From Leucocoprinus leucothites (lineage: Eukaryota; Basidiomycota; Agaricomycetes; Agaricales; Agaricaceae): DNA of 64,000 nt. Position 1 is the stretch's first letter. Every line of letters starts with the position of its first letter. A model generated the notes under the pieces. That model was given only the letters and a program-made list of their open reading frames with translations. It was not told the DNA's origin and did no database searches. The translations under genes were made by a program, and so were the position numbers. The stretch spans positions 2,294,001 through 2,358,000 of the forward strand of contig JAACJO010000003.1 in assembly GCA_013368445.1 (NCBI GenBank), written 5' to 3'. Of the stretch, positions 46,799 to 58,163 are shown one piece after another.

Positions 46799-47966
46799 AT
46801 GACCTCCCTCACAAACTCATCCACCGTGCTTAATCCGGACACTTATCTCAACCATTTGACCCCAAGCGAAGGGAGACAATTTGAGCTGGGTAGAAATATC
46901 ATACTCGTCGCTCTGGGAGTGAGTTCTTCGTGATATCGAGCCATCGTACCGTTCCTCAGAGCGCCACCTTGTACTTCTCGTCAGATGACAATATGGGATA
47001 TCCTAGTCTACGTTCCAGAAGACTGGCGGATATTGAGACGCAACCCGCTCAGATGTATCGTTCTTTCCTTCATTTTTTCAAGGTGTGTAATGTTGTCAGT
47101 TTCCCTCTACACGACTAAACCGTCTCCCGTAGACTTTTTGCCTTGAGCTATGTTCTCCTCAGTGTATTGGAGAGAAGTACGTACACTCTATCTCCAAGAT
47201 TCGAACGTTACCCATCTCGCTGTTAGCTATGCCATTTCAAGCTCCACGTACACCCTCCATGACCAAATCCTTTTTCGGTGTTTTCTCGTATTGTTGCTCG
47301 ACTTTTTTGTTTCTTCGGCGGCTTCACGCTGTATACAGCGACCAGCGGTGGGTCCGGTGGATATTCTCCTTACTCTGGATCGCCTACGTTGCGGTCGAAT
47401 TCTCGGTGCCATTTGGCGTTGGTACAATTCATATTCCTGGAACGCGTTACTATCGCAGTACCGTCACCAAACGAAATGTTGGAGCCAATGGGATTCTTCT
47501 GCTGATATATGACACCTCGGTTTTTCTGGCAATCACCATTAAAGTTGTTACTTCGCATAGCTCAACCGATGAGAGGGTTAAATGGAGTACAATTGTGTCT
47601 GGAAAAGCACTCCCTCGCTTGTCTCGCGCAATCATTCAAGGAGGACAGCAATATTACTTGTAAATATGATGTTCGAAACCATCTCTGATCTTCACTGATT
47701 CTCCCATCTCTAGGATGACAGCCGCAGCAACTATCCTCGTCACCGCGATGGTGTACATTCCGACTATCTCTGGGCCTTTAAAGCTAACATTTACAATACC
47801 GGTCATGCCCTTCGTGGCCTCCATGGCATCCCGAGCCTACCGAAATCTTCGACTATATGAGCTCGATTTAGCAGCTACGAGTAAAGAAACACCGGCCACC
47901 ATGACAAATGTGCAGTCAGAGTGCACTAATGCCACTCTCTCAGTTGGAGGAATATATAATTGCTGA
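46799..47966 (+). CDS. Basidiomycete multi-pass (seven-helix-like) membrane protein
   Basis: Five exons. Starts MTSLTNSSTVLNPDTY. The family hallmark WDILVYVPEDWRILRRNPLR follows the first helix (RNIILVALG). Further helices include LFALSYVLLSV, FFGVFSYCCSTFLFLRRLHAVY, IFSLLWIAYVAVEFSV, ILLLIYDTSVFLAITI and ATILVTAMVYIP. HIPGTRYY and the conserved closing region MPFVASMASRAYRNLRLYEL match a widespread but functionally unknown Agaricomycete family. The intron before the third segment (donor GTACGTAC, acceptor TTAG) is my best fit, so the residues just after LLSVLER are less certain. Ends VGGIYNC. Receptor-like by layout only. Confidence 0.65.
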
Positions 47967-48478
47967 GAAAGTAAAATTGTTCCCTTCATTGTGTTTGGGA
48001 TTTCTATACTGCTAAAGACCCAAGGGCATCTGCTCTTTGTGCCATTCAAGCTTACGCGAGGAGATATAAACGGATTGTGTTTGTACTTTTCCCTCGTACA
48101 GGTTATAGCTTCTCGTGGGGGCTCATCCCTGCTTATGGGAATCTTCAGTATTCAGTGACTTTAAATTGTGTTTACCTGGTGATCGTGATTATTTACGTAA
48201 CTTAGGCTTGGGGTTGCTGAAGCCGAGGCCGACCGTGAGTATGGAAAGTGACAGTACCAAGAGCCCAAAGCGGAGTGCAAAATACAGATATGGATGGTTG
48301 AAGGGCAACTGCAGCTCTTGGAGATCTTGGTCCAATATTCCGGGAATCTCGTTGGTTACTTCAAGCTGGAGAAAAATATCAATTCTAACTCTAATCTTGA
48401 TGATGAAGCTTATCTGACAGCTGCGTAGTTGAATTGTATGATCGATGATCGACGGAGTGGTACCCTGCCCCTAACTAC
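47967..48478. other. Intergenic, no gene seen
   Basis: No supported frame. The right end is the inverted-repeat arm at 48479. Confidence 0.4.
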
Positions 48479-48505
48479 GGGGGTCGAGAATTTACCGCTA
48501 CCGCT
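48479..48505 (+). repeat. Left arm of an inverted repeat (GGGTCGAGAATTTACCGCTA type)
   Basis: The 27-base arm has a near-perfect inverted copy at 49558-49584 (one mismatch). Both arms continue into TACCGC-type short repeats. Such arms resemble DNA-transposon ends, but no target duplication is visible around this pair. Confidence 0.6.
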
Positions 48506-48689
48506 ACCGCTCCTCGGTGCCCCCCTGACTACTCCTTGCACTTCAAGATGATGCTTGGAACATGCACAAAATGCAGTCATTCTGCCCCACTTTTACCCGA
48601 GTTTCCGCCTCCTAACACCTTTCGTTCCGCAGCCGAGGAGATAAACGTAATCCTGGCTGAAATGATGCAGCTTGACACCGTTTTTTTCC

Positions 48690-49700
48690 GGCCTGTACTT
48701 TTTCCCGTGCACGGAAACATGAACTGTAGAACGGTAAAAACAAGATCCTTTAGGTCCACAATCTTGCCATATGTTATAATTCAATAATTATCGGCTTTTG
48801 ATTGCCACTAAAACAGGGAGGGAGGTCACTGATATAAATATGTACACTCCCCTGTAGTCTTCTAGGATTTTTACCATAAACCGAACAACTGGCGTGGTGA
48901 GCTGGGTTCAACAGAGCTATTGGATAAGATATCATCCGAAGATGAATAGGACTTGCACGGGATCATTTGGAGGATTGTCATAAATGCACGGAACCATGAA
49001 CTGAAGCAAGAACGGGAGCACGTAACGCACGGTATGGACACATGCGGAACACGGTATGCACGGTAACTACTTGAACGGGAGCGTGCACGGTGCCATTCTC
49101 CCCTCCCGTGCACGGGAGCTGCTAGAAATGAACGGGAGCTACCTCATTAGGCAAACATCAATTTACGGTGACATTGTCCTATGAGCTGCCCATAGGCCGG
49201 AGTCTTTCTCCATTACTGAAAAAATGGTAGTTTTCTTGGGAGTTTCATGGCATTAGTCTATATGAGATGCTGTAATATAGTCACAGTGCGGTTTACTTTA
49301 TATTCTATCTCTCTATGCGCTTTTGTGCTAAGTTCAAGTATAAGCATGGGCCCTCAGTCATTGACATCAAGTTGAGAGTAATGCGAGCCCGGTTAGAACC
49401 AAATATTAAGCGCTTAAGCGCGGCCGTATCTGTAGACTCGCGAGGTTCGGCAGACTCCTGCGCCTCTGGAGGCATATCTGTTGCATGGTGCAAGTAAGGA
49501 CGTTTTTTAAAAAAAGGGTCTGGTAGCGGCAATGTAGCGGGACCGTAGCGGTAGTGAGCGGTAGCGGTAAATTCTGGACCCCCCGCACGGAAGCATGCAC
49601 GAGGTTGGAACGGGACCTTTGAATTGGAACGGTAGGTCCTGGTTTTGTGCACGGGATGCACGGGATGCACGGTACGTGCACGGAAAAGAGAACCTGCCCA
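48690..49700. mobile_element. ~1-kb non-autonomous inverted-repeat DNA element (hAT-like by target duplication)
   Basis: The insert is bounded by 9-base direct repeats TTTTTTTCC (48681-48689 and 49701-49709). Removing it with one repeat restores an ungapped match to the intact F-box gene. The ends form imperfect inverted repeats (48690-48714 against 49674-49698, 19 of 25 by eye). Subterminal GTGCACGG / GCACGGG motifs occur more than ten times in both orientations. There is no transposase frame. An 8-9-base target duplication suggests hAT, but the ends are not a canonical hAT sequence. Confidence 0.75.
49558..49584 (-). repeat. Right arm of the TACCGC inverted repeat
   Basis: Inverted copy of 48479-48505, lying inside the 1-kb element near its right end, beside AGCGGTAGTGAGCGGTAGCG. 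Confidence 0.6.
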
Positions 49701-51171
49701 TTTTTTTCCAGATACACGACTACCGTGCCAAGCAAGATCGACGGTTGAGCGCACTACGTTCACCCACCATAAGGTTACCCCCTGAAATTCTATCACTCGG
49801 TTTCAACACTATCACTCAGAGCCTAGCTTCGATATCTTCGACCCCACCCTTAAACCACTTTTGCCTGCAAGCGGACCAATAGTTTATTATCAGTGGCCTC
49901 CGCCACCACCATCATACCCGCATTCGCCGGTCACCGTGCTGGGTGCCGTATGTGGGCGATAGCGAAACATCGCTTATGGTACTCCCCAGCTCTGGCAAGC
50001 CGTTGAAATTAAGATTGGAACTTATTCAATCGAGCGAGAAGAAAGTAGATCTCATTTGATTATACTTGGCCAAGAGACACCTCGTTGTCTTTGAAGCTGG
50101 ACCTGATCCCTCCTGGGCCTTCTACGTCGGCCCCTCGACCTCTCTTGTCCCACCACTTCTCTGAAATGGAACTTGAGCCCGTCTTCCGCGCGATCTGGGA
50201 TGGGGCTGATAAGATCAAACGGTTGGTCTCTGCACTTAACTCCAAAAACTGGATAGCGCTGCTATCCCGCGGATTTCAGCAGCTAGAGGAGCTTGTAGTT
50301 CAAGCTCCATTACCGTGGCTTCGAGAAATCCCCAAAACTTTGCAACCTTCAGCGACACTTTGGTCGAGCATGCCATGTCTAAAACATGTTGTCCTGAAAG
50401 GCCTCTGTACGTCCCACAGGGCGCCCCGGCTTGTCTTTCCATCACGATTTTGGATTTAGACCACCATGACCTAGATGCTTGCTTGCGTCTCCTGCTATTA
50501 TGTACCAGCCTCGTTGAATATCGCGTCAGATCTACTCATGCGGTTGAACCTAATCCCGCCATCCATCCAACCTTTGGTAATCACGATGTGACATTCCACC
50601 ATATTAAACGATTCACGGTCTATTGTGCCTTCCATCAACCTTTCTTCAGTGCTCTACCTCATCTCCGCCTGCCAGTTCTAGAAGAGCTTGGGTTAGGAGC
50701 CGTGACTCCCAACTCGATAATCAACCTCCACCTAGTATTAAACTTCCTAGGTCAGTTGCCTGAGTCATGGTCGACCTTAGACCTAAATGAACTGCTCTCG
50801 GGCTCAGCACATGCGATCAAGAATATTCTTACCGCTATACCCGTAGTAAATCTCTCGCTCTTGTTCACCGACACATCAGCCCTCACAACTATCCTGCAGC
50901 GGCTGACGAATGGTTTCTTGTACTACAGAGAAACGATTCCCGTCATAGAGTCCCACCATCCTCTGTACAGTCCGGAGTCATCGTAGATATGTTGAAGGCA
51001 AGAAAATACATAATTAGGCCAGACACGTTTTCATTGGTGATGGATGAGGATCGTTCGGCGAGTTGGGGAGACTTAAGGAAGGAATTTATTCAGGAAGAAA
51101 CTGGCCGAGTACGAGTCACGATCCAAATTGCGGGAAGGACCATCAAATCAAGCCAGTCAAATTCGCTGTAG

Positions 51172-51828
51172 TACTTCATGTAGGGCTTCCGATGCAACAC
51201 ATACGAAATCTTTCCTTGTACTTCTGTAACCTGTTAAAAACGGTATCCAAACTTCATTCAACTTCTTTAGCTAGACAACCCAACCTACTAGATCCAAAGT
51301 ACCTGATCCATAGCCGAAAAAAAAGAGATAAGAGCAGAAAAACCAACGAAATTGAATAAAAATAGAAGTGGTATCCGGGGTGCGGCAAGGACGGCTACGG
51401 ATCGAATGTGAGGGGTATTCCAATTGCATGCCAGGTGAAAATTAGTGTAAAAGGAGTAAGAAGGGAAGAAAAGGTAGAAAAAAGAGACGGAATAAAAATC
51501 GCGAGGTAGATTCCGAGTGTAGATAATACACAGAGGACAAAGTAGAGATATGTAGAGGTGGTGGTGGAAAGATCGGCGGGTGGGTAAATAGATCCTCCTT
51601 TCCTATATTGCTGTCGTGTCGAGTATCGGGACGTATAGCCGATGTGGTTCCAAAGGAAGGTTCAGGGTAAACGCGCTGAGTGGAGCCGGCGGTAGAAAAA
51701 TGTGATAATTACGTATGTCGCTGCATCTGACTGGTTCAGCAGACGAGTTCCAGAGCACATGCAAGTGATAAATGGCCATAAGACTTAAGCATAACCATAA
51801 AGTAGAGAGCCGGGAGAGGGGTCATGGG
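51172..51828. other. Intergenic, no gene seen
   Basis: A- and G-rich spacer between the pseudogene and the convergent membrane-protein gene. Confidence 0.45.
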
Positions 51829-53125
51829 TTAATGGGCGATAACCGTGTCGAAGAGTCGTCTCCTCCGCTCCAGGGCTCGGGTATGACCAAGAGGAATCCC
51901 AGTAACTGCGGGTTCAAAAGCCTCACGGCGTGCAACCGTATGCGTGGGTGAAACGTGCTTGATAGTGGAAGATCCACCCGCGGCGGCCCCAGCAGCTGGG
52001 GCAGCTGCGCTCGAGGAACTGGGCCGTTCATTGGCCTGTCCACCAAATGCAGTGGGAGCGGAGTGACTAGGCTTGCTCTTCGACACTTGCCAGCCAATGA
52101 TACTTGCAGCAATAATACAAAGTATGAGCACAATGGCAATAACCCAAACCCAACGCGATAACCGCGAAGTGCCGCTCTGGGTTTTCTTAAGCCACCAACT
52201 AGAAAATCTGTCTCAGTACATTCTGGTAAGAGTTATGACGAAACACAAGTACCTCTCTTTCGCTCCTCCCGAATTCTCGATCTTAGCAACCATGCTGAAA
52301 CGACGCCAGAAATCATCACCCTTTTCACCTCTCCTGCTCGGAAGTGCGTCTTCTGTGCCCGAGCGCATTATTGGTTTAGAACGAGGAATGGGCTCTGAAA
52401 ACGTAACGTTGGATTTAGCAGGGCGAGCAAAGACAGGTGTGATAGGCGTAATCGGTGGCTGCAATGGGTGGGGGCTTGATGGTGGTCCTGATGGTGAAGG
52501 GGAGTTGGGCATGGGTGCTCCATGACGATTGTATGCTTGTGCCATGGGAGGTTCGAAAGGATTTTCTAGCGTAGGAATCCCAATCGGTTTCGGCGGCGGC
52601 GCTCGCGTCGTGGCATTGTCAGGGCGGGCAAGATTGAGCGCTGCAATGGGAGCAGCATAACCGGGACGTGGAGCAACAATCGTAGGTGCTTGCGCCAGCT
52701 GAGGGTCTGGATTCATTACATGTTTTGAAGATGACCGTGGGGGAGCAGTAGCAGCTGCGAGCGCGGCATTCTTAGATGGAGGCGGTGGTGCAGCTCTTCG
52801 TACTGGACCCTCATCGTCGTCGTCATCATCAGAATCGGACATGGTCATGAGACCCATGCCCAGAGCACCAACCCCGGATTGACGATTGGCGGCAGAGCCA
52901 GCGTTTGGGTCGTCGGCACCGAGATAGTTGTCGTAACTAGAGTAATATTCAGCATTGATCAGCGTCAAGTCAAGAATAAAAGACGTACACATTGTATGCG
53001 GATGTACGATCATTCGGGTTTGGGGGTGCAGGCTGCCGGACTCTACGTTGGGGAGCGGGCGCAGACTCGTAGAAAGAATCCGGTTCGTCAGTAGCAAATG
53101 GTGGTTTTCCAGCTAGAGGTGCCAT
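51829..53125 (-). CDS. Pro/Ser-rich single-pass membrane protein
   Basis: Three exons, ATG at 53125 (MAPLAGKPPFATDEPDSFY). The large cytosolic N-terminal region has an acidic run (SDSDDDDDDEGPVRR) and many Pro/Ala stretches, then the conserved-looking block KSNVTFSEPIPRSKP and DDFWRRFSMVAKIEN. A transmembrane helix follows the second intron (RWVWVIAIVLILCIIAASIIGW). The C-terminal part is Ser/Ala-rich and ends RRLFDTVIAH. Introns: after SAYNV (acceptor ACTCTAG) and in AKER-SWWLKK (acceptor TTTCTAG). I do not recognise a family. Type II-like topology with a short outer tail is likely. Confidence 0.7.
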
Positions 53126-53582
53126 TGAGATATTGCAGCGTACAAGCCAAGGGGATAAAAGACAGTGGGTACAGAAAGAGCGGAAGGTAAAAAGAGCGGA
53201 AGGGATGAGAGACGAAGACAAACGACAGCAGAGGAGAGGATGGAAGGGAAGAGATGGGAGGGAAAGGGTTGAAGAGATGCCAGCACGTGCTTCCTTGTCG
53301 CTTGTTGCCATGTGCTACCCTCTTCTTTTTTCCATCCCCGGCAAAACCATCAGTCAATCAGAACAATTACACTATCTCTCTTTGCGATATTTTCCCTCTG
53401 TGCTGTCTCTGACACCTACAAACTCCCACAGCTTGTTGGCGTCGGGTGTCGTCTGTGTAGATGGTAAATATGCAAATTGCTGGGTATCCTAAGTGTATCG
53501 TGAGCAACGTCTGAGGTACATCAGTTCATAATACAACAACTATAATAGTCATAAGGTGTCGGTGAATTCTCTTCTATCATAC
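53126..53582. other. Intergenic, no gene seen
   Basis: Promoter of the 51829-53125 gene and 3' region of the M43 protease gene. Purine-rich on the plus strand near 53160-53280. Confidence 0.45.
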
Positions 53583-55010
53583 TCATGGGGTCTGACCATC
53601 CCAGTAGGGAAACGTCAGATTCAGACCGCTGGGTTGTCTATAATTTTCAATGAATTGGTGCATCCGCTGGATTTGTCCAGGAGTGAACCCTGTCAAACAC
53701 TCATCCGTCGAGTAGTCCATGAAGTTGTCTGTCCAAAGAATCCGTTGTCAACGTCTCATACAAAGGACCAGACGAACAAGCGTCCACTCACGGATGGGAT
53801 CTTCACCAGCACCTGGACATGTATCCCTACCAACCGGGCATCCCTGCGAAGCCTCAGCCTCAGCAGGGGTATCATCAACAAAATCTCCGTTTCCACCGCA
53901 TCCTCCTTGGAAAGTATGGTATAGACCTAGCCAATGGCCAGATTCATGTGTTAGCGTTCTACCAGAATTATAGGCTATTTGGGTGCCTCCTGGCATGGTA
54001 GTGTATCTAATAACGACACCGTCGCGGACGGGGTCATCTGGGAACCACTGTGGCATGGTTGCATACCCCAGAATCTGAGTAGACGAGTTGAAACTGCCGA
54101 TATTAAATGATCAATTGGCCCCAAGTATCATTTGAAGACAGGGAAACTTACCCAATTGTATATAGGTTCATTGTCGTAGCATCTCCCCCGCGAAAAAAAT
54201 ACTTCATCTGTCTCTCCTGCTCCCTGGATATTCGGAATACAAAACTTTGAACTCGGCCAAAGAAATCGAATTCAGGGGATAAAGCACTCACGTTCTCTGG
54301 CCCGCATTCTCGAACCAATCTCGATTATGCACGTACTGAAATCCCGCAAGTCTCCACGAAATTAGCGCCTCGGCATAATCCTGATTCAGAACTTCAATTT
54401 GTGCATTCATCATCTCTTGCCTACGGACCACCATCACTCATCAGAACACCAAATCAAGGCAACCATACCAAAGCTTATCGACTTACGGAATCCATCCACC
54501 TTCCAGTGTCTCGTTCGCCGTAACAACGTTCCAAAAAACATCAAGGGTCCTCGGTTGGATAGTCACCGTCTGCCTCTTCCGCAATTCCAAAAACCTTCCC
54601 TCAAACGCTTCCACCCTGTCTTGAGCAACGACCGTCCCACATCCTCGCCTTGTAAACATGACGTCATCATTGACGAACAACAGAATACCATGGCGATCGA
54701 GAAGCCAGGAAGCCAAGCGACGTCAGGAAAGAATTGAGTTGTATGAACGGCCCAGAAGGTCGACGATCAGAGACGGGCGGTAATAATAGAACATGAATTC
54801 CGCGTAAATAGCGAGGGGGAAAGGTCAACCGTTGGGAAAGGTCAACCGTTAGGACAGGAGATTCGAGAGAGCACAAAAGAAAACAAAGTTGGCTCACAGA
54901 GGTGCTTTTGAAGAATTATCCAGAGCAACAACGTCTAGAATAAGACTCGCCAACAGAGTCATCACACCCAGACCTAAAACAGTCGTCCTGCGTAACGAAC
55001 TTGCCAGCAT
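53583..55010 (-). CDS. M43 (pappalysin-like) secreted metalloprotease
   Basis: Extracellular zinc protease of the fungal MEP1 type. Six exons, start MLASSLRRTTVLGLGV with a signal peptide. The N-terminal propeptide-like part is LRGCGTVVAQDRVEAFEGRF. The beta-rich domain has LDVFWNVVTANETLEGGWIP, QIEVLNQDYAEALISWRLAGFQ and EQERQMKYFFRGGDATTMNLYTIGFN. The zinc site is [12 protein letters not shown] (HExxHxxGxxH), and the Met-turn is HNFMDYSTDEC. Cys residues in GGCGGNGDF, GCPVGRDTCPG and DECL are placed as in the family. Ends YWDGQTP. Introns are all GT-AG. Related copies lie at 55805 (dead) and 61325 (intact). Confidence 0.92.
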
Positions 55011-55804
55011 AATGATCAGAAACGCCTTCTAGATTGATGCGCCCACTTCAACTCTATTAAATAGCGGGTAAATAGAATATTAGCAAGAGGAAAGGGGAGG
55101 GGGGAAGGGGAAGAGGGGCACTGGTCAGCGGGGAGAGGGGCGACAATACTTATATGGCATGGGTAGTGGTGGCCGTAGGCCTGTGCCGTGGGCGGTGGTC
55201 GTCAAGATCAGGTCAGGTTCATTTCATCCTAGTGGGCCAAGAGCACGCGGCGTCCTCCTGAATCCTCGACACCGCTTTTCATCAGCTCAAGACAACCTGG
55301 CATCACGCCCTGATCGACTTGATTTTTGTCATGTCCAAGCAAGCCAGGCTCGCCGCTCTTGTCCAGCTCCTGGCACTCGTGGTAAGAGCTCGAAATGTGT
55401 CCGAGGCTCATCGGGCCCTCTTCCGTAAACTAGCATGAAATCCGTAGCGTGTGGCTGAGACTCTTCCTTCAAACAAGATCGTTTTATGCTAGAACGTTAA
55501 GGATTACGTTGTGAGCGTGGCAAACGAAGGCCGATGGATATCAGGATGTTGATCCTAAGTAATCTTAGACCATCCGCTCTCTCACCGGATCAATGAGATA
55601 ATCTAATCTCAAGAGGCTTAGTGCTTCTCAACAAAACGTGCCACAAGCTATTGTCAATACATGCGTTACGCCTCCAACTAAATCATCTACCTAGTCCTAA
55701 AAACCACTGGTACACGTTGGAAGATTGAAGACACCGAGTCGCCCATACAATCCATGAAAATTTCTATTCCCGCACTTCATGAGTCGGTTCATTGAACATC
55801 TCAC
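55011..55804. other. Intergenic: M43 promoter with G-rich tract
   Basis: Contains a G-rich tract at 55094-55118 with four runs of at least four Gs. No supported gene; frames at 55159-55440 show no domain. Confidence 0.45.
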
Positions 55805-56245
55805 CTATAAGACTCACATATAGGGTCGGTCTTCCCACCCTCGCATGTATCCCTTCCAGCAGGACAGCCACATGCGAGAGATGGCTCCGCAGGGGTATCA
55901 TAAATGGAATTCCCTACACCTGTACACCTGCCCTACACAACATGCACATGAGTGACAAAATCGTTTAGCCCGGTTTAGTGGCCCACGAGGCATTTCACAG
56001 ACCTGGAAGGTTGGGTGTGGTACAAGCCAACCCAATGTCCAGTCTCGTGTGTATATCCTCCCGGCATTATATGAGCCTGCGGTGGACCCTCTTGGGAGAA
56101 TAGAGTAAAGCATTACGACTCTATCCAGAGCTAGCTTCGCTCCGTAATCGAATGGAAACGCTGAGTGTCCCAGGGGACCTTTTTCGCTACCAACCCGGAA
56201 CCTATGCCAGCGGCAAGGTTTGGTGGTGGCTGGCTGTAGGAACAA
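55805..56245 (-). pseudogene. M43 metalloprotease pseudogene fragment
   Basis: Matches only the catalytic part of the two intact copies. Readable pieces are GHSAFPFDYGAKLALDRVVMLYSILPRGSTA, then the zinc motif as HETGHWVGLYHT one frame away, then VGNSIYDTPAEPSLACGCPAGRDTCEGG. The frame shift falls just before the His-Glu, so the motif residues survive in the DNA while the frame is lost. The N-terminal exons and the Met-turn exon are missing. Fragment of a duplicated gene. Confidence 0.8.
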
Positions 56246-56506
56246 GCTTATCCGACTATGTACACATCAAAGGCCGATGTTGTTTTTAATAGTTGTTCTT
56301 CAGTAGTGCTGGGACCTGGTCGACTAAGCTTAGAGCACCATTTGGGACCGATAATGTGACTTGTATTGACATAATTCCGGGTCATTCCTATACTTGCATA
56401 ATCTTGATTTATCACATCCACCCATGACGAGCCGCGATCCTACTGGGGAAGGTATTTTGTCGGACCAGATAGAGGCGCAAGAGGCACAAGAGACGTCCTG
56501 GAAACT
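56246..56506. other. Intergenic flank of the TRIM-like element
   Basis: No supported gene; ends at the GAAAC target duplicate. Confidence 0.4.
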
Positions 56507-56511
56507 GAAAC

Positions 56512-56680
56512 TGTTGAAGGGACTCGATGCTGGGCGAACACGGTGGTATTGGAGGGCAAACGAGCGGGGTACAGAAATGTAGACTACAGGTATATATACA
56601 TAAAACCATAGTAACAATAATATATGAAATTTAAACTCAGAATAATTCACGAGGATAATCCTCGGATTGCTATTCTAACA
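56512..56680 (-). repeat. LTR of the TRIM-like element, copy 1
   Basis: 169 bp; by eye identical to 57646-57814. On the minus strand it begins TGTTAGAATAGC and ends CCCTTCAACA. Confidence 0.9.
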
Positions 56681-57645
56681 GCCTCCCACAATCCAGGAGA
56701 ATCCAAGTGACCAAAGAAGAAGAGAATAGGAAAATAAAAGGTAGTTAACAAAAACATTAAAATAAAATAACATAAAATAAAATAAAATAAAACATTACCA
56801 AGTCCATCAGTGACTCACATGATGATGAGTGAACAATGGCAGTTGCAAGATACACCAGGGGATGGCGAACATAGCACGGATGGTGGTAATCAAAAAAGAA
56901 AAAGAGGCAAGGGTAGAGTAATGACATCACTAAAGAGTGTGTCAGGAGTCAGAACAAAATGCAAAAATAAATGGGTGAGAATGCTCCGGAATCAATAGTC
57001 CCTTCGTTCCCCCCGTAATGTCTCGTGGTATCTCAAGCCACAGAATCCAAATGGGAGCTATGCAGCGGCGGCAGTGGCATATGTGATGATGAGACAATAA
57101 TAATGACAGTGTTAGTGACATCACGAGTGGCTGATGTTATTGTTGATGGGATCGACAACAATTCAGGGCACGGGAGCAAAAGCGCAGCGGTAGAATGGAG
57201 AACATGTGTCGTTGGCAATGAAATAAATCAGTGGAATGGAAAGGGCAGCGGCAGCAGGAGTGACAGGATGTGGGACTCCGGCCTCCCACAGGCAAACAAC
57301 TCGAGGGATGGGACTTCGGCCTCCCATAGGCAAAACAGCGATGGCGGGAATTCGGCCTCCCAGTGGCAAAACGGTGATGGCGGGAATTCGGCCTCCCGGT
57401 GGCAAAACGGTGACAACGGCAGTGATGACAAATGATGATGGGTGGGAATCCGGCCTCCCACTGGCGAACAACGAAAGGACTAGTGGCAGCGTTAAACGAT
57501 GGCGGTGATGGCGTGATGATCAATCATTGGGAGCTCAGCCTCCCACAGTCATATCGAGGGTTAATATTAGTCGCGGCGGCATGATATTGTCGAGGGCGGG
57601 TCGAAAGGATACGACAACATCGACGAGACTGGGGTTGCTCGTTTG

Positions 57646-57814
57646 TGTTGAAGGGACTCGATGCTGGGCGAACACGGTGGTATTGGAGGGCAAACGAGCG
57701 GGGTACAGAAATGTAGACTACAGGTATATATACATAAAACCATAGTAACAATAATATATGAAATTTAAACTCAGAATAATTCACGAGGATAATCCTCGGA
57801 TTGCTATTCTAACA
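57646..57814 (-). repeat. LTR of the TRIM-like element, copy 2
   Basis: 169 bp direct repeat of 56512-56680, adjoining the second GAAAC. Confidence 0.9.
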
Positions 57815-57819
57815 GAAAC

Positions 57820-58163
57820 GGCCATTTATCAACAGATGTGGCCAACTTCCCCAACCAGCCTAAAGAGTGATCCCCAAGGATGCGTCGCACTGAAAGGAGA
57901 CTCCTTGAAGATTGAGTCTCTGTCATGAAACAGCATAGTGCTGTCGCTCGCTGGTCCCAAACCCGTATCAGGCGACTGAAGTCCTGATCCGATCACGAGC
58001 GCTGCGAGGTAAGATAGGGATCGAGCGTCGTAAACGCACACCGCACAGCCATCAGGGGTTTCAACAAAAAAAATGATTGGACTAGCTATCAATCCCCAAG
58101 AGTACTGTACAGTATTACGATTACAAAGCGAAGGATTAAAGCGAGGGATAAGTTTCTCAAGTA
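57820..58163. other. 3' region of the TmpA-like gene, no gene seen
   Basis: A minus-strand frame across 57829-58176 has no recognisable domain and mostly lies past the stop of the TmpA-like gene. Confidence 0.4.

Larger units (their letters stand above)
48551..51171 (+). pseudogene. F-box-like pseudogene interrupted by a DNA element
   Basis: Paralogue of the gene at 44543. The start MLGTCTKCSHSAPL with CxxC matches. The coding sequence stops matching at 48690, where an inserted element begins, and resumes at 49710 (QIHDYRAKQDRRLSALRS). Downstream there are more lesions: TAG in place of the conserved Trp codon near 49970, frameshifts near 49860-50080 and near 50405, and a stop at 50984. Recognisable later segments are LITILDLDHHDLDACLRLLLLCTSLVEYRVRS-like sequence, SALPHLRLPVLEELGLGA and a C-terminus resembling RKEFIQEETGRVRV. 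It is clearly dead; it may have been inactivated by the insertion and then decayed. Confidence 0.85.
56507..57819 (-). mobile_element. TRIM-like miniature LTR retroelement (1.3 kb)
   Basis: Two direct repeats of 169 bp (56512-56680 and 57646-57814) with TG..CA ends are flanked by GAAAC (56507-56511, 57815-57819). The internal part is only 965 bp with no gag or pol motifs, so it is a non-autonomous miniature LTR element. Orientation is read as minus, because GTGGGAGGC directly precedes the LTR on that strand like a polypurine tract. The same GGGAGGC motif recurs six times inside (plus-strand GCCTCCC near 57281, 57319, 57354, 57391, 57452, 57538). An A-rich microsatellite (AAAAT)n lies near 56755-56793. 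Confidence 0.85.

Noticed and set aside
57025..57523. Open frames on both strands inside the miniature LTR element (136 and 128 codons)
   Set aside because: They are produced by the tandem GGCCTCCC units reading open in several frames; no gag, protease or transposase motif.
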